A stretch of DNA of 64,000 nucleotides from Bin80 sp965219915 (GTDB lineage Bacteria; Bacteroidota; Rhodothermia; Rhodothermales; Bin80), in the NCBI GenBank assembly GCA_965219915.1, contig OZ244794.1, positions 806,001-870,000 on the forward strand. The letters run 5' to 3'. Both the position numbers and the translations under genes were made by a program. Shown one piece after another: positions 9,146 to 17,763 of the stretch. Position 1 is the stretch's first letter; every line of letters begins with the position of its first letter. Below the pieces are notes generated by a model that did not search any database, had not been told where the DNA came from, and was given only the letters and a program-made list of their open reading frames with translations.

Positions 9146-9874
9146 ATGTCGGCTGAGATCGAACACTTGTGGTTTAGTCCGTTCCGGCAGGTTGGCGAAA
9201 TCCAGGTCTTACATGTTGATCTGACGCCACATGAGCCTCGCGAACAGTACGCGCTTGAATGGCTTGACAAGGAAGAGCTGGCGCGCTGGCGGCGGTACAT
9301 TCCCGATCGTCCGCGAAGGGAGTTTGCCCTGTGTCGGGCGGTTTTGCGCTACTCGCTTTGTCGGCGGCTTGGTTGTGAGAACAAACAGCTTTCGTTCGTT
9401 GCTGCTTCGTACGGTAAGCCGCATGCTCTGATCAATGGCCAACCGGCTCCAACCAGCTTCAATGTCAGTCACAGCGGACATCACGGCCTGATTGCATTCG
9501 CGCAGGGGAAACAGCGCGTGGGAGTGGATGTGGAGGCACCATCATCGCGTCTGCGAGATTTTGACGGAATTGCTGAAATGGTTTTTGGTCCGAACGAACG
9601 GGCAGAAATCGCGTCCGTGAGTGGATTGGCGAAGGCACGCTTGTTTTTCAGGTTCTGGACGCTGAAAGAAGCTATAGTAAAGGCATTCGGCACAGGGCTA
9701 TCCATAGACCTTACCGCATTTGAAATTCCTCCAGATATTCGGCATGGGGCAGAAAGAAGCATTTTTCGATTTCCCGGACAGAACAGGACGCTTTGGGAGC
9801 TACAGGACCTGAGTACCAACGGTTACGCTGCAGCGATTGCGGCAGAAGTTTCCAATGATGCCAAAGTGTCTTAA
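9146..9874 (+). CDS. 4'-phosphopantetheinyl transferase (Sfp/AcpT family)
   Basis: Transfers the phosphopantetheine arm of CoA to a serine of an acyl or peptidyl carrier protein. In 242 residues it shows the family motifs in order: SFNVSH (104-109), VGVDVE (125-130, metal-binding Asp) and WTLKEAIVKAFGTGL (171-185). Length is in the Sfp range rather than the short AcpS range. No carrier protein, polyketide or peptide synthetase gene is adjacent, so the target may be the fatty-acid ACP. A 130-bp T-rich gap separates it from pyrD. Confidence 0.9.
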   Translation: MSAEIEHLWFSPFRQVGEIQVLHVDLTPHEPREQYALEWLDKEELARWRRYIPDRPRREFALCRAVLRYSLCRRLGCENKQLSFVAASYGKPHALINGQPAPTSFNVSHSGHHGLIAFAQGKQRVGVDVEAPSSRLRDFDGIAEMVFGPNERAEIASVSGLAKARLFFRFWTLKEAIVKAFGTGLSIDLTAFEIPPDIRHGAERSIFRFPGQNRTLWELQDLSTNGYAAAIAAEVSNDAKVS

Positions 9875-10023
9875 AATCCTGAGGCGTGGTGCCGGGTTCA
9901 CACCAATAATGCTTGACGGGAAGCTCGAAACACAAAAATAGATACGGTGTCACGAATGTCAAGGTACTACTTCGGCATCAAGGCACGAGGAACAAGTGCA
10001 CAGAGCATCGTGAATCAGATGGT

Positions 10024-11271
10024 TCATGAGGTCTGTTCTGATTGAATGTCCGCAGGAAAGAAATGGGACAGTGCATCTATGAGATGGGCACGCCAGTTTC
10101 CCCATGTGTGGCCCTCAGGATATTCCTGATAAACAAAGTCATAGCCTTTTTCCGTTAGCGCTTCCTTGAATTGACGGTTGGCTTCGAGAAAATTTATAGC
10201 ATCGTCCGGAAGCCATCCCAGGCCTACCATTTGTTCGTAGATGCCAATGTCCACATAGAGCCGAATCGGTTTACGAGGGGCTTGCCTATAGGCTTCAACC
10301 AAAGCATTACTCCTGAAGGAAAGATATCCGGACTGACTGTAGGCCAAACCGAAAACATCTGGATGGCGCAGTGCTATGTATGCTGAGGCTAGCCCGGCAT
10401 AGGAAGGCCCTGCCACAAGCCGTGCCGAAGGAAGAGTCAGACTTCGGTAATGCTCTTCCACGAAAGGCACTACTTCGTCGGCCATGAAACGCGCATAGTC
10501 AGGATTCATGCCATACTCAGTCGACCGGTTGGGTATAGCCATCAGATGCCGGTTGGGGGGAGCGATGAACACTGCTATTACAGGTTCGAGTTCTCCAGAT
10601 TCAATTAAATGATCCAGTACAGCAGGAGCATGGGCGTATTCAATGTAATCCTGTCCATCCAGAACATAGATGGCGGGGTGATGTGTATTTAGAGAGTCAT
10701 ACTCAGGTGGCGTGTATACGTAAATCTCCGTTGCATAGCCCATGATTCCAGCGGGCAGCAAGTGTTGGGTAACGTGTGTATAGTCTCCCGGAGTACCATC
10801 ACGCACTGCCTTGAGGGCGGAATGGTAACTGTATCCCGGCATCGCCAACTCAGAATGGCTGCCCAACCCGTTGAGCACGGTATATGGGCACAACGGATCG
10901 GCTATAGGAGGATCATCGTCTACTATAAGTTGATATTCCAGGCGGGCCTCTGCAGGGTGAACTCCCCGATAGTAGTATAGGTCGGTCCCCGGGATATGCT
11001 GCATCTCTATATTGTCTGCCCACTGGGTAATATCTCCCAGGATTCGTACGCGTGTGGTCGCTCCCTGATGGAGATAAATCACGGTTGTGTCGTTTTCGAT
11101 AAGCGGCGTACCAGTGCGCCGCACCTGCTCCATGAAGTTTTCTATGTGTTGCTCGCGCTGGGATGCATTTTCAGCTGCAGACACGTCTTTCTTGAATTGT
11201 TCAAAGTCAGTCATACGCTCAGTTGTACATGCGGCGAAAAGTACAATAAATAGAAGAAAGACTCGACACAT
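10024..11271 (-). CDS. Lipoprotein esterase, enterochelin-esterase-like alpha/beta hydrolase
   Basis: A 415-residue predicted lipoprotein (hydrophobic stretch then FAAC lipobox, Cys15). Residues about 60-140 resemble an N-terminal immunoglobulin-like/CBM48 domain (VIYLHQGATTRVRILGDI), followed by an esterase-D/Fes-type alpha/beta hydrolase: YVLDGQDY, a nucleophile elbow GPSYAG near residue 293, and a catalytic His in PEGHTWGNW near the C-terminus. It would remove ester groups, for example acyl or aromatic decorations on a sugar, at the envelope. Its ATG overlaps the preceding glycosidase stop by one base (TAATG), placing it as the last gene of the glycoside operon. Confidence 0.8.
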   Translation of the reverse strand: MCRVFLLFIVLFAACTTERMTDFEQFKKDVSAAENASQREQHIENFMEQVRRTGTPLIENDTTVIYLHQGATTRVRILGDITQWADNIEMQHIPGTDLYYYRGVHPAEARLEYQLIVDDDPPIADPLCPYTVLNGLGSHSELAMPGYSYHSALKAVRDGTPGDYTHVTQHLLPAGIMGYATEIYVYTPPEYDSLNTHHPAIYVLDGQDYIEYAHAPAVLDHLIESGELEPVIAVFIAPPNRHLMAIPNRSTEYGMNPDYARFMADEVVPFVEEHYRSLTLPSARLVAGPSYAGLASAYIALRHPDVFGLAYSQSGYLSFRSNALVEAYRQAPRKPIRLYVDIGIYEQMVGLGWLPDDAINFLEANRQFKEALTEKGYDFVYQEYPEGHTWGNWRAHLIDALSHFFPADIQSEQTS

Positions 11272-13319
11272 TAGTCCAAAGGGAAGATTCCGTTACAGTT
11301 GACGCCAAACCGTTTTCCTTGGTACCGCAGGCCAATTAATTCTGCCTTCGGATCAAACTCACCAAACTGCGGTCTGGCAGTAATGCCTTTTGCAGGTGTG
11401 GGAAGTAAGCCAAAGATACCCTCCAGAATTACGGTCACCCAACTCCCGCACGAGGAACTGAGCCAATCGTTGATGTAGGGCATTTCTGAGGGAGATTTAC
11501 GGGCACCGCCTTCATCTGGCGCGACCACATTGTCGGCAAAATGTGCCTGACCGAAAGGGCCTTGATTAGCACTCCGCGCCAAACCTTTCAGCCACGAGAA
11601 TGCCAGATCCCCTTCCCCAATGCGATACAGTCCACGAGCCGTTTCAGGCGGCCAGGCTGGATAAGCTCCGGTCCATTGATGATCGGGCCTGACACTAAAC
11701 AATACATCTTCATCTTTGGGGGAGAGGGCATGCATCCAGGTTTCTGTTTGCAGTTCTCGCTTGAAAAAGTTGGTGATTTCGGTTTTTTGGCTTGTTGTTA
11801 AATCTTGTGGTATCGTGTTCAGGATGGTGAGCAGATCGTAACAGTGGCGCACCTCGTGCATGGTACCGTCAGGATGACGAGCTCGCCAATATCCTTTTCC
11901 ATCAACATATAATTCTTGGATATGTGCTATAAGTTGAGTGGCTTCCTGACGCAATAGTCTGGCCCGCTCTGACGACTCCAGTAAATCTGCTACAGCTCTC
12001 ATACTGAATACGTTTGCCGCGTTCAGAGCAGCTATCTCATGAGTATAGCTGCTCACACATTCGAGTAGGTTATACAGTGTCCCATAACCTGCCATCCCGC
12101 TGGGCTGCCTGAATTGCTTCCAGTTCAAAGCACATTGAGACAGGAATTCATGTATGGATGTATGTCCAATCCGATGTTTAAGCCAATCCAAATCCCCCGA
12201 CCAGCGCAGATAAGTATAGGCCATGCTCACCATTGCGTAGTCATTTACTGCGTACCAGGGCCCGATACCACTTCCCGTCAAATACTCCGTACCGAAGTAC
12301 TTGTGTACATCCAAGTGCATCCAGCGCTCGAGGCTCGCCCTCATTACTGCCGGATCAAGTAAGGCGTGTACGGAAGCACTTAGTGAATAATCCCACAACA
12401 CCATTGCCGACTGCCAGTAGCGGGGCATCAGAGTATCGTAGGTTCGACCATGGACAGAAAGAGGATGGCAGCGCTTGGAGTAGGCTACGCCCAGAGCCCC
12501 CATCCAGTAAAGCTTTCGAATATCGGCATCCTCCGTTAGGAGCAGTGGCAGCTGTCCCGAGTACCGGTCATTGCCAGGAGCAAATAGCGCCCGCAACTCG
12601 GTATTCCAGTTTGATCTAACTCGCGCCAATTCACCGGTTACGTCTCGTATTAGGGCGTCGTAGACTGTTCCCGCTTCATTGATGTTTTCACCAATGGCAT
12701 TGACATAGTAGAAGTGCCACAGGGCTCCTGGTTCAAGCTGAACTGCGTATCGAAAGCTATTGCGGTCCACACCTGCAGCAGGAGGCCATGTGCCTTGCAT
12801 TGATACTGCGCTGCTGTGACGTGCCTGAAAAACGAGCGCCTGCTGCTGCGCATTCCACGCTACTTTGTTGTCCTGCTCCGAGGGGGGTACGGCCTGATTC
12901 CAGGGCTTGAGAGATTTTGTGATTCCTCCCTGAACCCGCAATCCTGCTGCTACATGGCGGTGTGCCTCGCTTCGGTTTTCGATCGTGATTTTCATTACGG
13001 CGGCCATTTTTCCCACGGCTAGCGCGACTTTTGAGGTGAGATACAGGCCCTGATAGATAGATTCACGGACGATCCGATCTGGATACCATGTGATTGTGAC
13101 GGACTGGCCGAGTGCAGGAAAATGAAAGTCGTCAAGAATAAAGGATGCCGTTTGGTTATCCGCCGTCGCAAAGGGTGGAAAATTCAGACACTGAAGGCAG
13201 GTTAGATCGGTGGTCACCTGTACACAACCCAGAAAATTGGTTAGTCCAGGAGGGTTGAAGCAGTCTCCGAAGCGATGTGTAAGCGCGTCGCTTCTGAGAT
13301 CTTCCACGGTTGGGATCAT
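11271..13319 (-). CDS. Six-hairpin (alpha/alpha)6 glycoside hydrolase, copy 2
   Basis: A 682-residue protein with an N-terminal beta-sandwich region (residues ~1-210), an (alpha/alpha)6 barrel of the GH63/GH78/MGH1-like type and a short C-terminal beta region. Strongly similar by eye along its whole length to the gene at 15603-17669; both carry HRFGDCFNPPGLTNFLG at the start, RTYDTLMPRYWQ, a LWD/IWD motif where this clan keeps an acidic catalytic residue, and RPDHQWTGAYPAWP. No signal peptide, so it should act in the cytoplasm on an imported glycoside. I chose ATG 13319 (MIP) over GTG 13328 because the paralogue begins MIP. It starts 5 bp after the enolase stop. Substrate not recognisable. 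Confidence 0.75.
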   Translation of the reverse strand: MIPTVEDLRSDALTHRFGDCFNPPGLTNFLGCVQVTTDLTCLQCLNFPPFATADNQTASFILDDFHFPALGQSVTITWYPDRIVRESIYQGLYLTSKVALAVGKMAAVMKITIENRSEAHRHVAAGLRVQGGITKSLKPWNQAVPPSEQDNKVAWNAQQQALVFQARHSSAVSMQGTWPPAAGVDRNSFRYAVQLEPGALWHFYYVNAIGENINEAGTVYDALIRDVTGELARVRSNWNTELRALFAPGNDRYSGQLPLLLTEDADIRKLYWMGALGVAYSKRCHPLSVHGRTYDTLMPRYWQSAMVLWDYSLSASVHALLDPAVMRASLERWMHLDVHKYFGTEYLTGSGIGPWYAVNDYAMVSMAYTYLRWSGDLDWLKHRIGHTSIHEFLSQCALNWKQFRQPSGMAGYGTLYNLLECVSSYTHEIAALNAANVFSMRAVADLLESSERARLLRQEATQLIAHIQELYVDGKGYWRARHPDGTMHEVRHCYDLLTILNTIPQDLTTSQKTEITNFFKRELQTETWMHALSPKDEDVLFSVRPDHQWTGAYPAWPPETARGLYRIGEGDLAFSWLKGLARSANQGPFGQAHFADNVVAPDEGGARKSPSEMPYINDWLSSSCGSWVTVILEGIFGLLPTPAKGITARPQFGEFDPKAELIGLRYQGKRFGVNCNGIFPLD

Positions 13320-13324
13320 ATGAT

Positions 13325-14629
13325 TCACCCCGTGAATGCTTTAATTACATGCTGCTTGCCAAAATCTCCCTGGAGCTCCTCGTTTATTCGCAGGAGTTGG
13401 TTGTATTTCGCCAGTCTTGACGATCTCGCAAGGGAGCCTATCTTGATTTGCCCGCCATTTAATCCGACTGCCAGATCCGACAATGTTGCATCCTCTGTTT
13501 CTCCTGAGCGTGCTGAGATAATCGTATTAAACCCGGCTATCTTGGCCAACTGAATTGCCTCTACGGTTTCTGTAACGGTTCCGATCTGGTTCATTTTGAT
13601 GAGTACGGCATTACCAGCCTTTTGCTCAATGCCACGCTGGATGCGCTGGGTGTTAGTGGTGAAGAGATCATCGCCTACCAACTGTGTACGATTGCCTATG
13701 CGCCGTGTAAGTTGTTGCCAGCCAAACCAATCCTCCTCGTCCAGTCCGTCCTCAATTGAGATGATTGGGAATCGTGTTATCCACTCCTCTAGATAGGTTA
13801 TCATTTTTTCCGTAGTAAATCTTTTTCCATCCAGACGCAAATCATAGTGTACCGTAGGGGCATCAAAAAAATGAGAAGCTGCTACGTCTAGTGCAATCGC
13901 CATATCCTGGCCGGGCTGCATTCCCGTCGCCCTTATCGCTGAGCACAGTACTTCAAGAGGGGCTTCATTCGCGGTGAGCAAGGGGCCAAATCCTCCCTCG
14001 TCGGCGACCAACGAGGCTATATGGCCGCGATCCTGCAAAATTCTGCGGGTACTCCAATACACGGCCGAAACCATCTCCAGTGCCTGTGGAAATGTCTTCG
14101 CTCCGACGGGAACGACGAGATAATCTTGTATATCAAGATTGTTGCCCGCGTGGAGCCCCCCGCTGATAATATTCACCATTGGCATTGGGAGGCAAGGCTG
14201 CTCTCCCTTAGGTAAATAGCGGTCGGCAAGGTACCGGAAGAGTGGTTTGTTAGCAGCGGCAGTGCAGGCGTGTAGGGCGGCAAACGAAACCCCAAGGATG
14301 GCGTTAGCGCCAAGGCGCTCTTTGGTCGGCGTTCCATCCAAATCAATCAGTAATTGGTCCAGCCCCTCCTGATCTTCAGCATTTATGCCGGTTACAGCTG
14401 CCGCAATTTCCCCATTCACACGTGCCACCGCTCTGAGAACGCCTCTACCCTGATATCGAGTCATGTCGTCATCACGAAGCTCATGTGCTTCAAAACGTCC
14501 GGTAGACGCTCCTGAGGGTACCATCATTCGCCCCTGGTGGCCGGAAGCTAAAGCTACCTCCACTTCCACGGTGGGTAATCCTCGTGAATCAAGAACTTCC
14601 CGACCCTTGACGTGCGTTATATGACTCAT
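13325..14629 (-). CDS. Divergent enolase (phosphopyruvate hydratase paralogue)
   Basis: A full-length 434-residue enolase-family protein. Metal ligands are intact (Asp248, Glu293, Asp320), as are Ser42, His160, Glu211, Lys345 and Lys396. Two otherwise conserved active-site residues differ: the loop usually reading QEF has Asp169 (QDY) in place of Glu, and the SHRSGETED motif reads SARSGETED, with Ala373 for His; the NGG loop is also SGG. It sits between an APH-fold kinase and a glycosidase rather than beside glycolytic genes. It may still be an enolase, but a related phosphorylated sugar-acid substrate is as likely. Start is ATG 14629; the longer reading frame to 14692 only overlaps the upstream kinase gene. 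Confidence 0.85.
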   Translation of the reverse strand: MSHITHVKGREVLDSRGLPTVEVEVALASGHQGRMMVPSGASTGRFEAHELRDDDMTRYQGRGVLRAVARVNGEIAAAVTGINAEDQEGLDQLLIDLDGTPTKERLGANAILGVSFAALHACTAAANKPLFRYLADRYLPKGEQPCLPMPMVNIISGGLHAGNNLDIQDYLVVPVGAKTFPQALEMVSAVYWSTRRILQDRGHIASLVADEGGFGPLLTANEAPLEVLCSAIRATGMQPGQDMAIALDVAASHFFDAPTVHYDLRLDGKRFTTEKMITYLEEWITRFPIISIEDGLDEEDWFGWQQLTRRIGNRTQLVGDDLFTTNTQRIQRGIEQKAGNAVLIKMNQIGTVTETVEAIQLAKIAGFNTIISARSGETEDATLSDLAVGLNGGQIKIGSLARSSRLAKYNQLLRINEELQGDFGKQHVIKAFTG

Positions 14630-14634
14630 GATAA

Positions 14635-15564
14635 CTACCAGGCACTCTTGATCAAATCCAGCGGATCGTCCTGTCCTGAATACTGAATCCAAGCCATCGC
14701 AGTTTTTCGAATGCGGTTGCGCAATGCCTTCCCCTGCACGTATGGCATGGGTGATTTGCCGTCTAGACGGGCCAGGAGCAGAAGGCCAATGTGCGGGATC
14801 AGGCCATCCACCGATTTACCGTAACCCTCGAGGAATGCCTGAATAACAGCCAGAGCATGTGCTTCACGGCGGAGTACCCAGCCTTTGAGCATAAGGTGCC
14901 CCAGGCAGAAGGATACATCGAAAAGAGGATGCCCCCAATGGGCGACCTCGAAATCAAGTAGCACCACTGCCCCCGCTGGATCAACGAGTATATTTTTTGG
15001 CGAATAATCCCCATGGGTGAGACTGTACCGACGTGATAAGAGCTCATCAACCAGTCGAGCAATCGGTTCTTTAAGTGCGGGGTAACGCGCGATGAGATAG
15101 TAATGAAAGGGGTCTATGCGGAGCTCATTAAAAAACGTAATGTTCTCAAAGGTTGACCGACCATTGGTTGCCAAGCTCCTCTCTTGAATTTGACGCAGGA
15201 TCTGTCCAACCGAAAATCCAACTGACGCTTCAAACTTCCCGTTCATCAGGTTTTCTTTCCACGAGACTGCCTCGGCAGGTGCACAGGTCATCACACAGAT
15301 ATGATTGTCGCCGTCAGAGTGTATAACTTCCGGTACAGTTCCTTTTGGCAGAATGGTCGACAGAAAGCGTATGCACGCTTGCTCCTGTTCAATCCGCCGG
15401 ATATCTGAGAACCATTCAACTTCAGTTGCCAGCTTTGGCAATGGTTGTTTCAGAACCCAGCGTACTTCGGGGGTAACAACCTTCCAGACGTAGTTCGATA
15501 CGCCTCCCGGTAAGGCAATCACACGAAGCGTCTCTTCCGGGAACGCCCATCCCTGTTGACGCAA
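14635..15564 (-). CDS. APH/choline-kinase-fold small-molecule kinase
   Basis: A 309-residue protein kinase-like-fold phosphotransferase that would phosphorylate a small hydroxylated substrate with ATP. Visible motifs: a GGVSN nucleotide-loop near residue 20, the catalytic loop HGDYSPKNILVDP and the metal-binding DFE (VLLDFEVAHWGHPLFD), as in aminoglycoside phosphotransferases, choline kinase and related sugar kinases. The only standard in-frame start is TTG 15564, but the frame is open upstream (SNSEYVKAYL) and looks like genuine protein, so the true start may be a non-canonical codon near 15596. Its position between two glycosidases and 5 bp before the enolase-like gene argues for a metabolic rather than resistance role. 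Confidence 0.75.
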   Translation of the reverse strand: MRQQGWAFPEETLRVIALPGGVSNYVWKVVTPEVRWVLKQPLPKLATEVEWFSDIRRIEQEQACIRFLSTILPKGTVPEVIHSDGDNHICVMTCAPAEAVSWKENLMNGKFEASVGFSVGQILRQIQERSLATNGRSTFENITFFNELRIDPFHYYLIARYPALKEPIARLVDELLSRRYSLTHGDYSPKNILVDPAGAVVLLDFEVAHWGHPLFDVSFCLGHLMLKGWVLRREAHALAVIQAFLEGYGKSVDGLIPHIGLLLLARLDGKSPMPYVQGKALRNRIRKTAMAWIQYSGQDDPLDLIKSAW

Positions 15565-15602
15565 ATAGGCTTTTACGTATTCAGAATTAGATAAGCGTAT
15601 GA

Positions 15603-17669
15603 TTAGTTCTGAGACGTGATACCGTCCTTGGTTACCGTGTAGAGATCTCCCTGGTAGGCAATGTTGCGTAGGCTTGCGCGAGGGTCAAACGATGCAAATT
15701 GTGGCTTGGCAGTCAATCCATTCGTGAGAGTCGCCTGAAGTCCGAAGATTCCTTCAAGAATTACTGTCACCCAACTGCCATTTGAAGAACAGGCCCAATC
15801 GGTGATGTAGGGGGTATCTGAGGGGGCCTTGCGGGCGCCCCCCTCTTCCAAGCTGACGACCCCGTCGGCAAAATGTGCCTGTGCAAAAGGTCCTTGGTTG
15901 GCACTCCGGGCCAAGCCTTTTAACCAGTCAAAAGCCAGGTCTGCTGCCCCAATGCGATACAGTCCGCGTGCGGTTTCAGACGGCCAGGCCGGATAGGCTC
16001 CAGTCCATTGATGGTCCGGGCGTACATCAAAGAGTACGTTTTCATCGGCGGGTGAAAGGGCATGCATCCAGGTGGCAGTCCGAATTTCTCGCTTGAAAAA
16101 ATTGACCATTTCTGCTTTTTGCTGCTCAGACAAGTCATCAGGGATTGTGTTGAGGACCGTCAGCAGGTCATAGCAGTGTCTCACTTCGTACATCTCGCCA
16201 TCGGGGTGTCGCGCTCGCCAGTATCCCTTGTTTTCGACGTAAAGGGACTGGACCGCTTCAAACAATCTCTCTGATTCCCGGCGAAGCTTGTCGCTCCGGG
16301 GACCTCCTCTGCCTGAGGCCTCCATTAGGTCTGCGGCGACCCGCATGTTATGTACATTGGCCACATTAAGGCTGGCCACTTCATGTGTATAGGTACTCAC
16401 ACATTCAAGGAGGTTGTTGATTCCGCCGTAATCCGCCAGCTCATTTGCACTCTGAAAAACTTTCCACTGTTGGGCATAGTCGTTCAGAAAATCTATGACC
16501 CGTCTGTTTGTGCCGGCAACAGGTTTTTCGAGCCAGTCTACATCGCCCGTCCAGCGAGTGTACTCACGCACCATACTCACCATCGCAAAGTCATTTACCG
16601 AATACCAGTTGCCGACCGGTCCTCCGGTCAGGTATTCGGTACCAAAGTGCTTATGGGTATCCGTACACATCCAGTGCTCCAGATATTTTCGCATCACATC
16701 GGGGTCCAGCAGGGCATGCACTTGCATGCTCAGGAAATAATCCCAGATAAATGTGACGGTCTGCCAGTAGCGTGGCATCAGGGTATCATACGTGCGCCCT
16801 AGTACGGAAAATGGGCTGTCTCTTCGGAAATAAATGACGCCAAGGGCCCCCATCCAGTACAGCTTTCGGATTTCCTGATCGGTGGTATCCAGTTCCGGTA
16901 AATGTCCTGCGTACCGGTCATTACCGGGCGTGTAGATTGCTTTTAATTCGGCGTTCCAGTTTTCCCGTACACGATTGAGTTCCCCAGTCACATCACGGAT
17001 AAGTTTGTCGTAGATAGAGTTGGCTTCGGATTCCGTCTCTGCTATTGTGTTAACATAGCTGATCTGTTGTTTTTCCCCAGGATGCAAGTTGAGCGCATAC
17101 CGAAAGCCATTCTTTCTAACGGAATCCGCCCGAGGGTACATACCTTGGATTGAAACAGCTCGGCTCTGTTGTGCGCTGAATGCAACGGCACCGCGCTCAT
17201 GATCTATTCGGGCCATATTGCTCAATTCCTGCGGTGGCAGAAATGCAGCCCAGCTGTCTGTGGACTTCGTAACGCGACCTTGTACCCTCATGCCTACTTC
17301 GATTTGTCGCGTCTCGCCACTTCGATTTTCGATAGTAATCTCCGTCACGGCTGCCGTTTTATTCAAGGCCAGTGCGGTGACAGAAGTATAGTGGAACCCC
17401 TGATAATCGGCTTCCCGGACAATACGGTCAGGGTACCAGGTAAACGTGACCGGTATGCCCAAAGAGGGAAAATGTCTTCCGTCAATCACAAACGTCCCGG
17501 AAACAGTATCGGAAGTGCCGAAGGGTGGGAAATTGAGACAGCGTAGGCCGGTCAGGTCCACGACTGCTTGAACTACACCGAGAAAATTAGTCAATCCGGG
17601 CGGGTTAAAACAATCACCGAAGCGATGGGTCATCGCCGAACTCTTCAGATCTCCCACCTCGGGTATCAT
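15603..17669 (-). CDS. Six-hairpin (alpha/alpha)6 glycoside hydrolase, copy 1
   Basis: A 688-residue paralogue of the protein encoded at 11271-13319, sharing domain order and most motifs (HRFGDCFNPPGLTNFLG, RTYDTLMPRYWQ, IWDYFLSMQVHALLDP, RHPDGEMYEVRHCYDLLTVLNTIP, RPDHQWTGAYPAWPSETARGLYRIG). No signal peptide is present. The two copies flank the kinase and enolase-like genes, which suggests divergence to two linkages or two steps on one imported oligosaccharide. Family assignment to the GH63/GH78/mannosylglycerate-hydrolase-like clan is from overall style, not from a search. Confidence 0.75.
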   Translation of the reverse strand: MIPEVGDLKSSAMTHRFGDCFNPPGLTNFLGVVQAVVDLTGLRCLNFPPFGTSDTVSGTFVIDGRHFPSLGIPVTFTWYPDRIVREADYQGFHYTSVTALALNKTAAVTEITIENRSGETRQIEVGMRVQGRVTKSTDSWAAFLPPQELSNMARIDHERGAVAFSAQQSRAVSIQGMYPRADSVRKNGFRYALNLHPGEKQQISYVNTIAETESEANSIYDKLIRDVTGELNRVRENWNAELKAIYTPGNDRYAGHLPELDTTDQEIRKLYWMGALGVIYFRRDSPFSVLGRTYDTLMPRYWQTVTFIWDYFLSMQVHALLDPDVMRKYLEHWMCTDTHKHFGTEYLTGGPVGNWYSVNDFAMVSMVREYTRWTGDVDWLEKPVAGTNRRVIDFLNDYAQQWKVFQSANELADYGGINNLLECVSTYTHEVASLNVANVHNMRVAADLMEASGRGGPRSDKLRRESERLFEAVQSLYVENKGYWRARHPDGEMYEVRHCYDLLTVLNTIPDDLSEQQKAEMVNFFKREIRTATWMHALSPADENVLFDVRPDHQWTGAYPAWPSETARGLYRIGAADLAFDWLKGLARSANQGPFAQAHFADGVVSLEEGGARKAPSDTPYITDWACSSNGSWVTVILEGIFGLQATLTNGLTAKPQFASFDPRASLRNIAYQGDLYTVTKDGITSQN

Positions 17670-17763
17670 GTGCGCATGCTCGTGGTTGATATCAGGCGAG
17701 TCCCCATTGAAGACGGGGAATCGTTCGGTCTTGCCTGTGATTCCGACGGTTGCCGATTCAGCG

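Noticed and set aside
13325..14692. Enolase with a 21-residue N-terminal extension
   Set aside because: The extra codons lie inside the upstream kinase gene; the conserved enolase N-terminus starts at ATG 14629.
14635..15564. Aminoglycoside resistance gene
   Set aside because: Only the general APH fold is seen; context is a tightly packed glycoside operon, which favours a metabolic kinase.
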